From Mycobacterium noviomagense (GTDB lineage: Bacteria; Actinomycetota; Actinomycetes; Mycobacteriales; Mycobacteriaceae), in contig NZ_AP022583.1 in the NCBI RefSeq assembly GCF_010731635.1, forward strand, positions 3,410,001 to 3,474,000: a stretch of 64,000 bases of DNA, given 5' to 3'. A program made the translations under genes and the position numbers. Below the pieces are notes generated by a model, which was not told the origin of the DNA, searched no databases, and was given only the letters and a program-made list of their open reading frames with translations. The first letter of the stretch is position 1. Every line of letters begins with the position of its first letter. Shown piece after piece: positions 9,661-18,270 of this stretch.

Positions 9661-10419
9661 TTGAACGTCTCGAGATTGCCCAGTCCGGTGGTCGGCTTGA
9701 CGACCTATCTGGACCGGGCGCAGACCGGGGTGTGGGACGTTAGCGCCGGATTTCTGCCCGCCGCATACTTCCAAGGCGTCACGTTGGCGGGCGGCGTGGC
9801 GGTGTTGTTGCCGCCGCAGCCAGTCGACGCCCAGATCGCCGATCGTGTGCTCGACGGCCTGGACGCTCTTGTGATCACCGGCGGGAAGGACATCGATCCA
9901 GGTGTGTACGGCCAGGTGCGGCATCCGGCTACCGAGGAGCCGGGTCGCGACCGCGACGCTTGGGAGCTCGCGCTGGTCGAGGCGGCGCTGCGGCGAGGGC
10001 TGCCGGTGTTGGGGATCTGCCGTGGTGCCCAGGTGCTCAACGTCGCGTTCGGCGGAACCCTGCATCAGCACCTGCCCGACGTCATCGGGCACAGCGGGCA
10101 TCGGGCCGGCAACGCGGTGTTCACGACCTTGCCGGTGCGCACTGTGCCCGGCACCAGGCTGGCGGCCCTGTTGGGTGAGTCCTGCGATGCGCGGTGCTAC
10201 CACCATCAGGCCATTGCCGAAGTCGGCAGGGGACTGGTGGTCAGCGCGTGGGACGCCGACGGCGTGGTGGAGGGGCTCGAGCTACCTGGTGACAATTTCG
10301 TGGTGGCCGTGCAGTGGCATCCGGAGGAGAGCCTCGATGACCTGCGGCTGTTCGCGGCGGTGGTGGACGCGGCGCGGGCCTATGCCGACGCACGGGTGAG
10401 CACGGTCGGAGGCAACTGA
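9661..10419 (+). CDS. Class I glutamine amidotransferase, PuuD-like (Rv2859c-like)
   Basis: This is a gamma-glutamyl-gamma-aminobutyrate hydrolase/peptidase C26-type enzyme of 252 residues. The catalytic Cys is in LGICRGAQVLNVAFGG and the His and Glu are in VQWHPEES. The glycine-rich segment VITGGKDIDPGVYG precedes them. The family hydrolyses gamma-glutamyl bonds; in M. tuberculosis the counterpart adjoins glnA4, but that gene is missing here, so the substrate is unclear. The start is a TTG preceded by GAAAGAGGG. Confidence 0.85.
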   Translation: MNVSRLPSPVVGLTTYLDRAQTGVWDVSAGFLPAAYFQGVTLAGGVAVLLPPQPVDAQIADRVLDGLDALVITGGKDIDPGVYGQVRHPATEEPGRDRDAWELALVEAALRRGLPVLGICRGAQVLNVAFGGTLHQHLPDVIGHSGHRAGNAVFTTLPVRTVPGTRLAALLGESCDARCYHHQAIAEVGRGLVVSAWDADGVVEGLELPGDNFVVAVQWHPEESLDDLRLFAAVVDAARAYADARVSTVGGN

Positions 10420-10538
10420 GCCAGTGAAAAGCACGCTGCTGCACGGCATTTCATCGATGATCATTGCGACCTTCCTGCCAGACGCCAGCATCGGCGCGGC
10501 CGACGTCACGCCGCTCTAAACGAGTCACGGGTCGCTGA

Positions 10539-11999
10539 ATGTCGCTAGATCGGCGCGGTTTTCTCAAATACGGCGGGGTGGCGCTGGCGGCTGCGGTGGG
10601 CTCGGCGTGTACTGCACCATGGCAGCCCCGGCCCAGCGGCAAACCCGACTACACGCTGCGGATCGGCGCCGGCACAGTCGAACTCGGTCCGGGCCGGGTA
10701 GTGACGACCACAACCTACAACGGGCAGTTTCCCGGTCCGCTGGTGCGTTTCACCGAAGGCAAGCCGACCGTTGTCGATGTCTACAACGACACCGGCACCC
10801 CAGAACAGCTGCACTGGCACGGACAGACCGTGCCCGTCGACGTGGACGGTGCCGCCGAAGAGGGCACACCCTATATCCCCGCTCATGGCATGCGGCGGCT
10901 GGCGTTCACGCCCGGACCGGCGGGTTTTCGCTTCTACCACACCCACCTGACTCCGGGCGCGGACCTGGCCGGCGGACAGTACTCCGGTCAGGTCGGGCCG
11001 GTCTACATCGAACCACGCCAGCATCCGGGAGCCTACGACCAGGAAGTGTTCCTCACGCTCAAGGAATTTCAGCCCACCCTGACCCGCGGCGAAGAAATGG
11101 AGCAGAGCTTCCTGGCCGGCGAAGAGGATGCCCAGCTTCGCGAAATCGGCGAGGCGGCAATGGCGCGATCGCTGGGCCGCGGAATGCCACCGGGATACGA
11201 AGTGGGCTATGACGCGTTCAGCGTCAACGGGCGGATGCTGGGTGCAGGTGAACCGATCCGCGTCAAGGCCGGTGAGCGTGTCCTGCTGCATGTTCTCAAC
11301 GGCAGCGCCACCGAAGAGCGCAGTCTGGCGCTGCCCGGGCACACCTTCACGGTCGTGGCGCTCGACGGCAACCCGGTGCCGAAACCCGTTGCCGTGCCGG
11401 TGTTGTGGCTCGGCGCCGCTGAACGAATCTCGGCCATGGTGACGATGAGCCAGCCCGGCGTGTGGATACTCGGCGATCTTCTCGACGACGACCGCCACGG
11501 CGGCATGGGCATCGTGGTGGAATACGCCCGACAGACCGGTGCGCCGCAGTGGGCGCCGCCGTCCCCGTTTCAGTGGGACTACCGGCTGTTCGCACAACCA
11601 GGGGCCCGCGCCGCCGCACCCGATCACGTGATCGACATGCTCGTCGAAAAGCAAAACGCCGCCGACAACGGCTTCAACGTATGGACGGTCAACGGTCAAC
11701 GCTTCGCCATGGCGTCGAAGCAACCGCCGATCGAACTGCAGCACGGCAAGCGCTACCGGTTACACGTACGCAACGCCAGCGACGACGTCCACCCAATCCA
11801 TGTGCACCGGCACACATTTGAAATCACCCACGTCGCCGGCACGCCAACAGCCGGTGTGCGCAAAGACGTCGCGATGCTGGGCGGCTACCAGAGCATCGAC
11901 GTCGACTTCGTCGCCGACCAACCCGGCTTGTCGCTGTTTCACTGTCACCAGCAACTGCACATGGATTTCGGCTTCATGGCGCTGTTCCACTGCAGCTGA
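10539..11999 (+). CDS. mmcO: Multicopper oxidase, Tat-exported lipoprotein (MmcO-like)
   Basis: This is an exported copper-dependent oxidase of 486 residues, probably oxidising Cu(I) for copper resistance as shown for M. tuberculosis MmcO. The N-terminus has a twin-arginine motif DRRGFLK, a hydrophobic stretch and a lipobox Cys in GSACT. All four copper-ligand motifs are present: HWHGQ, HTHL, HPIHVHRH and the C-terminal HCHQQLHMDF. The gene stands between a glutamine amidotransferase and convergently oriented nickel/cobalt transport genes, forming a metal-related block. In M. tuberculosis the gene is at another locus (Rv0846c). Confidence 0.9.
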   Translation: MSLDRRGFLKYGGVALAAAVGSACTAPWQPRPSGKPDYTLRIGAGTVELGPGRVVTTTTYNGQFPGPLVRFTEGKPTVVDVYNDTGTPEQLHWHGQTVPVDVDGAAEEGTPYIPAHGMRRLAFTPGPAGFRFYHTHLTPGADLAGGQYSGQVGPVYIEPRQHPGAYDQEVFLTLKEFQPTLTRGEEMEQSFLAGEEDAQLREIGEAAMARSLGRGMPPGYEVGYDAFSVNGRMLGAGEPIRVKAGERVLLHVLNGSATEERSLALPGHTFTVVALDGNPVPKPVAVPVLWLGAAERISAMVTMSQPGVWILGDLLDDDRHGGMGIVVEYARQTGAPQWAPPSPFQWDYRLFAQPGARAAAPDHVIDMLVEKQNAADNGFNVWTVNGQRFAMASKQPPIELQHGKRYRLHVRNASDDVHPIHVHRHTFEITHVAGTPTAGVRKDVAMLGGYQSIDVDFVADQPGLSLFHCHQQLHMDFGFMALFHCS

Positions 12000-12126
12000 T
12001 CCGGCGGCCTGGCCGTCATCCCGTCGACGGCGAACGCGGAATCACCGTGGGCCGCAGGACATATTGGGATGGAGGTGCGTTGAAGCTACGCGCGGCCATG
12101 CCTCCTATCGGCATCACGAGACGCGG

Positions 12127-12774
12127 TTATGAGCCTGCAGCCTCCTCGCTCAGGGACGGCGTCCTGAGCGCAATCAGGACTCGCGCGATCAAGTTGACGG
12201 CGTGGTAGCCGACCACCGCGGCGATGGTGAGCGCCACGGCGGGATCGAGCCAGTCCCAGCCGCCGGTAAATAGGATCACCGCGCCGCTGACCGCTACCCC
12301 GGCGGCGGCCGCCGCATCGGCGGCAATATCGAGCCGGACGGCTTTGACGTTGAGGTCCTCGCGGCCGTTGCCATCGTCGACGTCGACACCGACGATGACC
12401 GTGGCGATCAGCATGACGACCGCGGCCACCGCGCCCACGATCAGCACCGGCGCGCCGCGGACGCCGACGGCGCCCGAGGCGAGCCGCTGCGCAGCGGCGA
12501 CCACAATGCCGACATTGAGGATTAGCAGCCATCCGGCATTGACCAATGCCGCAAGGTGGGTAGGGCTGGGATATCGGTTTTGACCCTCACGGTCGGCCCG
12601 GCGTGCCAGGCGGATGGCGAATAGCGACAGGGCGATCGCGGCCCCGTCGGCCAGATAGTCCACGCCCGCGGCCAGCACGCTCAGCGAGTGGGCCATGATG
12701 CCCACGATGATCAGCGCTGCGACAAGCAGCAGGTCAAGCAGCAGCGCCAGCGCCAGCCGCCCAACCGTGGACAT
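12127..12774 (-). CDS. Cation-diffusion-facilitator-like membrane protein
   Basis: This protein of about 215 residues has six predicted hydrophobic helices. The CDF metal-site pattern appears as AGVDYLADG in helix 2 and the related RLDIAADAAAA in helix 5. It ends after the membrane domain and lacks the usual cytosolic C-terminal metal-sensing domain. It lies 90 bases downstream of nicT on the same strand, so it may be an efflux partner for cobalt, nickel or zinc. I chose the ATG at 12774; a longer TTG-started form to 12822 is possible. Confidence 0.75.
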   Translation of the reverse strand: MSTVGRLALALLLDLLLVAALIIVGIMAHSLSVLAAGVDYLADGAAIALSLFAIRLARRADREGQNRYPSPTHLAALVNAGWLLILNVGIVVAAAQRLASGAVGVRGAPVLIVGAVAAVVMLIATVIVGVDVDDGNGREDLNVKAVRLDIAADAAAAAGVAVSGAVILFTGGWDWLDPAVALTIAAVVGYHAVNLIARVLIALRTPSLSEEAAGS

Positions 12775-12863
12775 TTGCCGATGATAGAACCAGTGAACTG
12801 TGGCGCCCGCGATACCGTCCAATTGGTCGCGCTTTGGTGCTGTTTCAAGGCGGCTCGTGTCTG

Positions 12864-13976
12864 TCAGGCGCCGGGGTCAGCCGGCATGCTCCACTTCTCT
12901 TCGATGCGGCCATAGCGCCAAACCAACAGCGCGACAGCCCAAGTCAGCACAAACAAGGCGACAATGACGAAGCCGATCACGTTGAGGTCGATGCCGCCGA
13001 TGCACTCCCACAGTCCGCCCCTCCAACCGAGCTGATCGGCCAATAGCCCGAGGAGCTCGACGCTGCCCACCAGGAGCGCAACCGCGACCGATAACCCGGT
13101 GATCGTGATGTTGTAGTAGACCTTTCGGACCGGGTTGGAAAACGCCCAACCGTAGGCGAAGTTCATGAACGAGCCGTCGATGGTGTCCAGCACGCACATC
13201 CCCGCGGTGAACAGCACGGGCAGACACAGGATGGCGTACCACGGCACGCCGGCCGCAGCGCTGCTGCCCGCCAAGACCAGCAGCGCGACTTCGGTGGCGG
13301 TGTCGAATCCGAGTCCGAACAGCAGCCCGACCGGGTACATGTGCCATGACTTGGTGACCGATTTGGTGAAGCGACCAAGCAACCGGTTGAGCAACCCGCG
13401 GCTGTTCAACTGTTCTTCCAATTCGGCCTCGTCATAGTGGCCGCGCCGCATCCGCGCGAATACGCGCAGAATCTCGACCAAGATGACGACGTTGATGATC
13501 GCGATCAAATAGAGGAACGCTCCTGAGACGCTGGTGCCGATCAAGCTGGTGTAGTGGTGCAGCGCCGACGAGCCCTGCCTGACCGGCCCGATAATCGCCT
13601 TCACTCCCAGCGCCAGCAGCACCGCCAACCCGAAGACGACCGACGAATGACCCAGTGAAAAGAAGAAGCCGACGCCCAGCGGCCGCTGCCCGTCATTCAT
13701 CAGCTTGCGGGTGGTGTTGTCGATGGCGGCGATATGGTCGGCGTCGAACGCGTGCCGCAGTCCCAATGTGTAGGCCGTCAGCCCGATGCCGATGCCAAAC
13801 ACCTTGTCGCCAAGGCTGAAATGCGCGGGCGCAACGACCACTACGAGGGTCAGCCAGCCGATCAAGTGCAATGCGACGATCACCGCGAACATTCCCGCCA
13901 AGCGGCCCCGTTCCGCTGGCGTCAGCGCACTGCGCGCCCGAGATGACAACGACTGGCGCTCAGCGCCCTCCACCAT
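12864..13976 (-). CDS. nicT: Nickel/cobalt permease, NiCoT family
   Basis: NicT imports Ni2+ or Co2+ through the inner membrane. The signature RHAFDADHIAAIDNTTRK is visible at about residue 80, followed by GVGFFFSLGHSSVVF and GLGFDTATEVALL, both family motifs. With the ATG at 13976 the protein has 370 residues, matching the family; the frame stays open further upstream, but that translation has no NiCoT similarity. The M. tuberculosis counterpart is Rv2856. Supplying cobalt for the nearby cobalamin genes is a plausible role. Confidence 0.92.
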   Translation of the reverse strand: MVEGAERQSLSSRARSALTPAERGRLAGMFAVIVALHLIGWLTLVVVVAPAHFSLGDKVFGIGIGLTAYTLGLRHAFDADHIAAIDNTTRKLMNDGQRPLGVGFFFSLGHSSVVFGLAVLLALGVKAIIGPVRQGSSALHHYTSLIGTSVSGAFLYLIAIINVVILVEILRVFARMRRGHYDEAELEEQLNSRGLLNRLLGRFTKSVTKSWHMYPVGLLFGLGFDTATEVALLVLAGSSAAAGVPWYAILCLPVLFTAGMCVLDTIDGSFMNFAYGWAFSNPVRKVYYNITITGLSVAVALLVGSVELLGLLADQLGWRGGLWECIGGIDLNVIGFVIVALFVLTWAVALLVWRYGRIEEKWSMPADPGA

Positions 13977-14091
13977 GTCGCGTCCCCCACAGTGCATAGA
14001 AATCCCGGCCGGGCAAACGGTAGGCGACTGACGAGCACCATGCAGGCGATTCGCGGGATTGTTGCAAGTTCTTCGCAGGTAGCCGCTGCGC

Positions 14092-15210
14092 TCAACCGCG
14101 GAAGGCGATGAGCGGAATCGCCATCTCCGCCGGGGTGGCCGCGCCGTGCAAACCGACGAGGTTGGCCACCTCGGGCGGCTCGTGGGCGGTCGCCACCACC
14201 GCTGTGTCGCCGGTGCAGGTGACGACGACGTCGCCGATGCGGGCCAGGTGCTCGGGGCGCACTGGACCGAACAGCCCGGCCGCCACCGCTTCGTCGCGGC
14301 TGCACACCTCGGCCAGCCCAGCCAGCGTCTCGCTCCACGCCGCCAGCACATCGGCGGCCGCCGCGGGTTGCGTGTAGAGGTAACGCACCCGCGGATCACC
14401 GGCGATCACCTGCACTCCTGCCGCCAGCCGCGGGTCGGCGTCGAGGTCGACCCGTGCCTGTGGCCCGACGTTCACCCCGCCGTGGTCGGCGGTGACCAGC
14501 AGCGCCGCATCGGACGGCAACTGCTCGACCAACCGCGCGAGCAGCGCGTCGACATCTGCCGCCGCGGTGTGCCATTGCGGCGAGCCGACACCGAACAGGT
14601 GCGCCGCGGTGTCCAGTGCGGCGGTATAGCCGTAGATCAGCCCCGGCGCCGCGCGGATTTCCTGGGCCAACTGCCCGGCGTAGTCGTCGTCGCTACCTAC
14701 CGGGCAGAACAGCGCACCACGATATGCCGCTTCGGTCAGCCCGCTTCCGACAAACGATGCCGGCAGCACGGCCCGCGCGCTGACCCCCGCGCGGGCCAGC
14801 CGCTCGAACCACGTTGGCACTGGCTGCCATTGGGCAGGGGAAGGGTCGTCGCGCCACGAGATGTGGTTGAGCACCCGGTCGGTGTGTGGCAGCTTGAGCG
14901 TGAAGCCAAGCACGCCGTGCTCACCGGGTTGTACGCCGGTGGCAAGCGACACCAGGCTCGTCGGTGTCGTCGAGGGAAAGGTGCAGACCAGTTCATCCAG
15001 CCGACCGGCGCTGCCCGCCAGCACCGAGGCGAGCAGCGGCGCGTCCGCGGCCAGTTCGCGCAGCAGATGCCAGCCCATTCCGTCGACCAGCACCACCGCG
15101 ACGCGACGCACTTCGCCAACCGACTCCGACAGCCCCAGCCCATCGACCGCGCCGTCGACCCCGAGCAGCGCCGCCGCTGCGGGCAGCACGTCGCAGATCG
15201 AACCCACCAC
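14092..15210 (-). CDS. Alkaline phosphatase/type I phosphodiesterase superfamily protein
   Basis: The 372-residue protein has the metallophosphoesterase pattern of nucleotide pyrophosphatases: VVLVDGMGW (metal Asp), TFPSTTPTSLVSLATG (nucleophile Thr), GYTAALDTAAHLFG and VTADHGGVNVG (metal Asp/His). No signal peptide is evident, so it probably acts in the cytosol; the substrate is unknown. The start is probably the GTG at 15210, with another GTG directly after it. It is divergent from the Fur/Nur-type gene across only 59 bases, so they may share a regulatory region. Confidence 0.8.
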   Translation of the reverse strand: MVGSICDVLPAAAALLGVDGAVDGLGLSESVGEVRRVAVVLVDGMGWHLLRELAADAPLLASVLAGSAGRLDELVCTFPSTTPTSLVSLATGVQPGEHGVLGFTLKLPHTDRVLNHISWRDDPSPAQWQPVPTWFERLARAGVSARAVLPASFVGSGLTEAAYRGALFCPVGSDDDYAGQLAQEIRAAPGLIYGYTAALDTAAHLFGVGSPQWHTAAADVDALLARLVEQLPSDAALLVTADHGGVNVGPQARVDLDADPRLAAGVQVIAGDPRVRYLYTQPAAAADVLAAWSETLAGLAEVCSRDEAVAAGLFGPVRPEHLARIGDVVVTCTGDTAVVATAHEPPEVANLVGLHGAATPAEMAIPLIAFRG

Positions 15211-15269
15211 GCCGCCAGTGTGGCAGCTATTCCAACCGATCCGGTCTTTGGCTGCGCTTCGGCAATCCG

Positions 15270-15770
15270 ATGCGTGATACTGAAGGAGTGACCAGGCCAT
15301 CGGCCCTGGACCCGGCCGACACCGAACGGATCGGCGAGTTGCTGCGCTCCCACGGGCTGCGGCGGATGGCGTCACGCATCGCGGTGCTGGCGGTCCTCGA
15401 GCCGGTCAACGGTCATCTCTCGGTCGCAGAAATCCACCACCGGCTACGCGAGGCGGCTCCTGCGGGCTTCACCCCGCCCGACTTGGCGACGATTTACCGG
15501 ACGGTGACCACACTGGTCGACCAGGGTGTGCTGCACGCGCTGACGCTCGAGAACGGCGTCACCACGTTCGGGTTAGCGGCCGACCCTCACCATCACGCGG
15601 TGTGCACACAGTGCGGCTCGATCATCGAAGTGCCCGCGCGCCAGCTGAGTTCAGCGCTCGAACAGGCGATGGCGGGCAGCTCCTTCGCGCTGTCCGAGCG
15701 GGCGGGGTTGACCCTGCACGGCCTGTGCCCGCGGTGCCAGGGGCGGGGCCCAGCGGACGGAGCGCGCTGA
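15270..15770 (+). CDS. Fur-family metalloregulator, possibly nickel-responsive Nur
   Basis: This 166-residue winged-helix repressor carries the Fur fold: LRSHGLRRMASRIAVLAVLE, DLATIYRTVTTLVDQG (recognition region) and the metal-binding part DPHHHAVCTQCGSIIE with a second CPRC pair at the C-terminus. Fur, Zur and Nur cannot be separated by eye. The neighbourhood of nicT and a CDF-type transporter points to Nur. The start could be ATG 15270 or GTG 15288. The gene is convergent with mtr, only 1 base separating the stops. Confidence 0.85.
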   Translation: MRDTEGVTRPSALDPADTERIGELLRSHGLRRMASRIAVLAVLEPVNGHLSVAEIHHRLREAAPAGFTPPDLATIYRTVTTLVDQGVLHALTLENGVTTFGLAADPHHHAVCTQCGSIIEVPARQLSSALEQAMAGSSFALSERAGLTLHGLCPRCQGRGPADGAR

Positions 15771-15771
15771 A

Positions 15772-17160
15772 TCAGCAGAGATTCAGTAGCGCGTTTTCCA
15801 CGACCTCCGGCAGCGCCGGATGAATCCAGTACTGGCCGCGCGCCATCTTATGTGCGGTCAACCCGAAGCTCATCGCCTGGATAAGCGGCTGAATGATCGA
15901 CGAGGCCTGGTAGCCCATGATGTGCGCGCCCAGCAGCCGGCCGCTGCCCCGCTCGGCGATGATCTTGACGATCCCGCTGGTGTCCTCCATCGCCCAACCG
16001 TAGGCGACGTCGCCGTAGTCCTGGATCGCGCACGAGATATCGAAACCCTTTGCAACAGCTTCATTTTCGGTCAAGCCGACGCTGGCGAGCTGCGGATCGG
16101 TGAACACCGCCGACGGCACGAACCGGTGGTCGGTCATCATCATCGAGTCGGTGTCGTCCCAGTCGCATAGCAGATTATGCTGCACGACGCGCGCTTCGTG
16201 GTTGGCCACGTGTTTGAGCTCGTAGGGTGAGGAGACGTCGCCGAGCGCGAAAACCCCTGGGGCAGAGGTTCGTTGGTATTCGTCTACCACCACTCGGGTT
16301 CGGTTGAGCTCGATACCGGCCTGCTCGGCGTCCAGCAGGTCGCCGTTGGGTATCCGGCCGGTGGCCACCAGCACAGTGTCGGCGTGCAAGGTGGAGCCGT
16401 CGTCGAGGTCCAGCGCGATCTGCGAACCGTCACGGTGGCCGCCGACGACGTTGCGGTGCGTCCGCAGCCCCCATTTCGACGAGGCGATGCGGGTGAAGCG
16501 CTCGGACATCGTGTCGTCGGAATGCCGAAGCAGTGTGCCGCCGCGGACCACCAAGGTGATCCCGACGCCCAACGCGGAGAAGATGTGTGCGAATTCGGCT
16601 GCCACGAACCCGCCGCCGATGATCACCAGGTGTTCGGGTAGCTCGGCGATCCGCATGACGGTGTCGCTCGTGTGGTAGTCGACGCCGCAGGCGAGGATGG
16701 CCGGCGGAATCACTGGGCGCGACCCGGCGGCGATGACCACCTGCTCGGCGGTGAACTCGTCGCCGAGGTCGGTGCGCAGCAGGTAACGCCCGTCGGCCTG
16801 GACCGGCCCGAAGCGGGCGTGCTGGCCGTACACGTCGATGTTGGGGGAGGAGCGGCGGTAGTCTTCGCCGCTGATCGCGATCGGGTCGATGCGGCCGAAG
16901 ATGCGGGAGACGATGTCGTCCCAGCGCACACCGTCGATGTGCGCGTCGACACCGTAGCGGGCCGCGTGACGCACGGTTTGAGCCACCTCGGCCGCGTAGA
17001 CGAACATCTTGGTGGGAATGCACCCTACATTGAGGCAAGTGCCGCCGAACGTGCCCTGTTCGCAGATCGCCACCCGCTTGCCCGCATAGCGTTCGTCGAG
17101 AATGCTGTTGCCCGAACCGGTTCCGATGATCGCAAGATCGTAGGTTTCCACGCGGCTCAC
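15772..17160 (-). CDS. mtr: Mycothione reductase
   Basis: Mtr is a flavoprotein disulfide reductase that regenerates mycothiol from mycothione with NADPH, in the cytosol. The FAD-binding start DLAIIGTGSGNS, redox pair GGTCLNVGCIPTK, the NADPH-binding GGGFVAAEFAHIF, the FAD motif GVFALGDVSSP and the C-terminal HPALPEVVENAL with the active-site His are all visible. The length of 462 residues is normal. The start GTG overlaps the stop of the upstream hydrolase in GTGA, indicating translational coupling. Confidence 0.95.
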   Translation of the reverse strand: MSRVETYDLAIIGTGSGNSILDERYAGKRVAICEQGTFGGTCLNVGCIPTKMFVYAAEVAQTVRHAARYGVDAHIDGVRWDDIVSRIFGRIDPIAISGEDYRRSSPNIDVYGQHARFGPVQADGRYLLRTDLGDEFTAEQVVIAAGSRPVIPPAILACGVDYHTSDTVMRIAELPEHLVIIGGGFVAAEFAHIFSALGVGITLVVRGGTLLRHSDDTMSERFTRIASSKWGLRTHRNVVGGHRDGSQIALDLDDGSTLHADTVLVATGRIPNGDLLDAEQAGIELNRTRVVVDEYQRTSAPGVFALGDVSSPYELKHVANHEARVVQHNLLCDWDDTDSMMMTDHRFVPSAVFTDPQLASVGLTENEAVAKGFDISCAIQDYGDVAYGWAMEDTSGIVKIIAERGSGRLLGAHIMGYQASSIIQPLIQAMSFGLTAHKMARGQYWIHPALPEVVENALLNLC

Positions 17161-18167
17161 CCGTCCCCGGCCGATACAGCCGCCTCGGCGTCGGCGACGC
17201 GGCACAGGTACTCGCTCAACCAGGCGTCCAGTTCGTTATAGGCCACCTGTCGCGGCGCCGGCATGGACAGGAACACATCGTGTTTGGCGTCTTTGACCGG
17301 AACAACGGTGGTGCGGCTGCCGATGCAACCTGCCCACCGGGCGATCTGTGCGACGTCGAGGACCGCGTCACCGCACTGCAGCGCGATCTCGTCGGCGGTG
17401 TCCGAGACGCTGTGATCCGACCGCAGGATCAGGTTGGGCACCCCCACGTCGAGCCCACGATGCAGCCGCGCTTGACCGCGGCGGACCGTATGCAGCCAGC
17501 CGAAGGTGATCGGGAAGCCGCCCAGCGGTTTCCACTGCAAGTTGTAGTCGAACTCGCCGTGGTAAGCCCGATGCAGGCTGGCGCCGTAGCCGCCCGCGCC
17601 GGGCGCACGGGCCACCCCCTTCTTGTACACCCGCGCGACGGCAGCAACCATCGCCGAGGTCACCGCCCACCGCAGCGGCGCCGGCCCCGGCAAGTCCAAA
17701 AGTGGGCTGTTGAGAACCAGGCCGCCGACACCTGCTCGCGCGGTCGCGCCTCGTCGTCGCAGCCGGTCCAGCCACAGCGACACGATCAGCCCGCCGGCGG
17801 AGTGGCCGTAGACCAGCACCGAGTGAGCCTGCGCCCGGATCACGGCAAGGGCTTCTTCGAGTTCGCGGTCGTAGCGGGCCAGGTCGGTGGTGAAATGCGG
17901 GGTCTGGCCGGCGCGCCAGGATCGCCCGCATTTGGACAAGTCCAGCGCATAAAACGCGAAGCCACGGCCGACAAAGTGATCAGCGAGCTCAATGTTGAAG
18001 AAGTAGTCGGTGTATCCGTGCACCGCCAACACGGCGTGGTCGGCTCCCGCGGGGTCGCCGCGACGCACCAATGTCGCGACGATGTCGCCCTCACCGTCGG
18101 GATCGGGACCCAGCGGGATCGTGCGCTGCCAACAGCCGGGCAGGACGTCGGGCACCCAGCCACTCAC
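17157..18167 (-). CDS. Alpha/beta hydrolase, serine aminopeptidase/monoacylglycerol lipase-like (Rv2854-like)
   Basis: The 336-residue protein has an HGYTDYFFNIELADHF oxyanion region, nucleophile elbow VYGHSAGGLI and a late catalytic His in KDAKHDVFLS. It is most like lysophospholipase/monoglyceride lipase-type S33 hydrolases; its substrate is unknown. The GTG at 18167 gives a normal N-terminus; the open frame continues upstream without similarity. It overlaps mtr by 4 bases, as in the M. tuberculosis order Rv2854-Rv2855. The PE_PGRS gene found next to it there (Rv2853) is missing. Confidence 0.85.
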   Translation of the reverse strand: MSGWVPDVLPGCWQRTIPLGPDPDGEGDIVATLVRRGDPAGADHAVLAVHGYTDYFFNIELADHFVGRGFAFYALDLSKCGRSWRAGQTPHFTTDLARYDRELEEALAVIRAQAHSVLVYGHSAGGLIVSLWLDRLRRRGATARAGVGGLVLNSPLLDLPGPAPLRWAVTSAMVAAVARVYKKGVARAPGAGGYGASLHRAYHGEFDYNLQWKPLGGFPITFGWLHTVRRGQARLHRGLDVGVPNLILRSDHSVSDTADEIALQCGDAVLDVAQIARWAGCIGSRTTVVPVKDAKHDVFLSMPAPRQVAYNELDAWLSEYLCRVADAEAAVSAGDG

Positions 18168-18270
18168 GCTCGCCAGCTTAGAGCCTGCGAAGTGCCGGTA
18201 GGTCCAGCACGCTGGGTGCGGGCTAACCTGAGGACGCCCGCAGCGCAGGTAAGTAAGGAAGAGCGATCTG

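Noticed and set aside
10424..10519. A 31-codon GTG frame between the amidotransferase gene and mmcO (begins VKSTLLHGISS)
   Set aside because: It has no clear ribosome site and no family resemblance; a frame of this length is expected by chance in GC-rich DNA.
13977..14399. N-terminal extension of nicT in the same frame
   Set aside because: The translation is Arg/Ser-rich without NiCoT similarity and lies antisense to the phosphodiesterase-like gene; the ATG at 13976 gives the family length.
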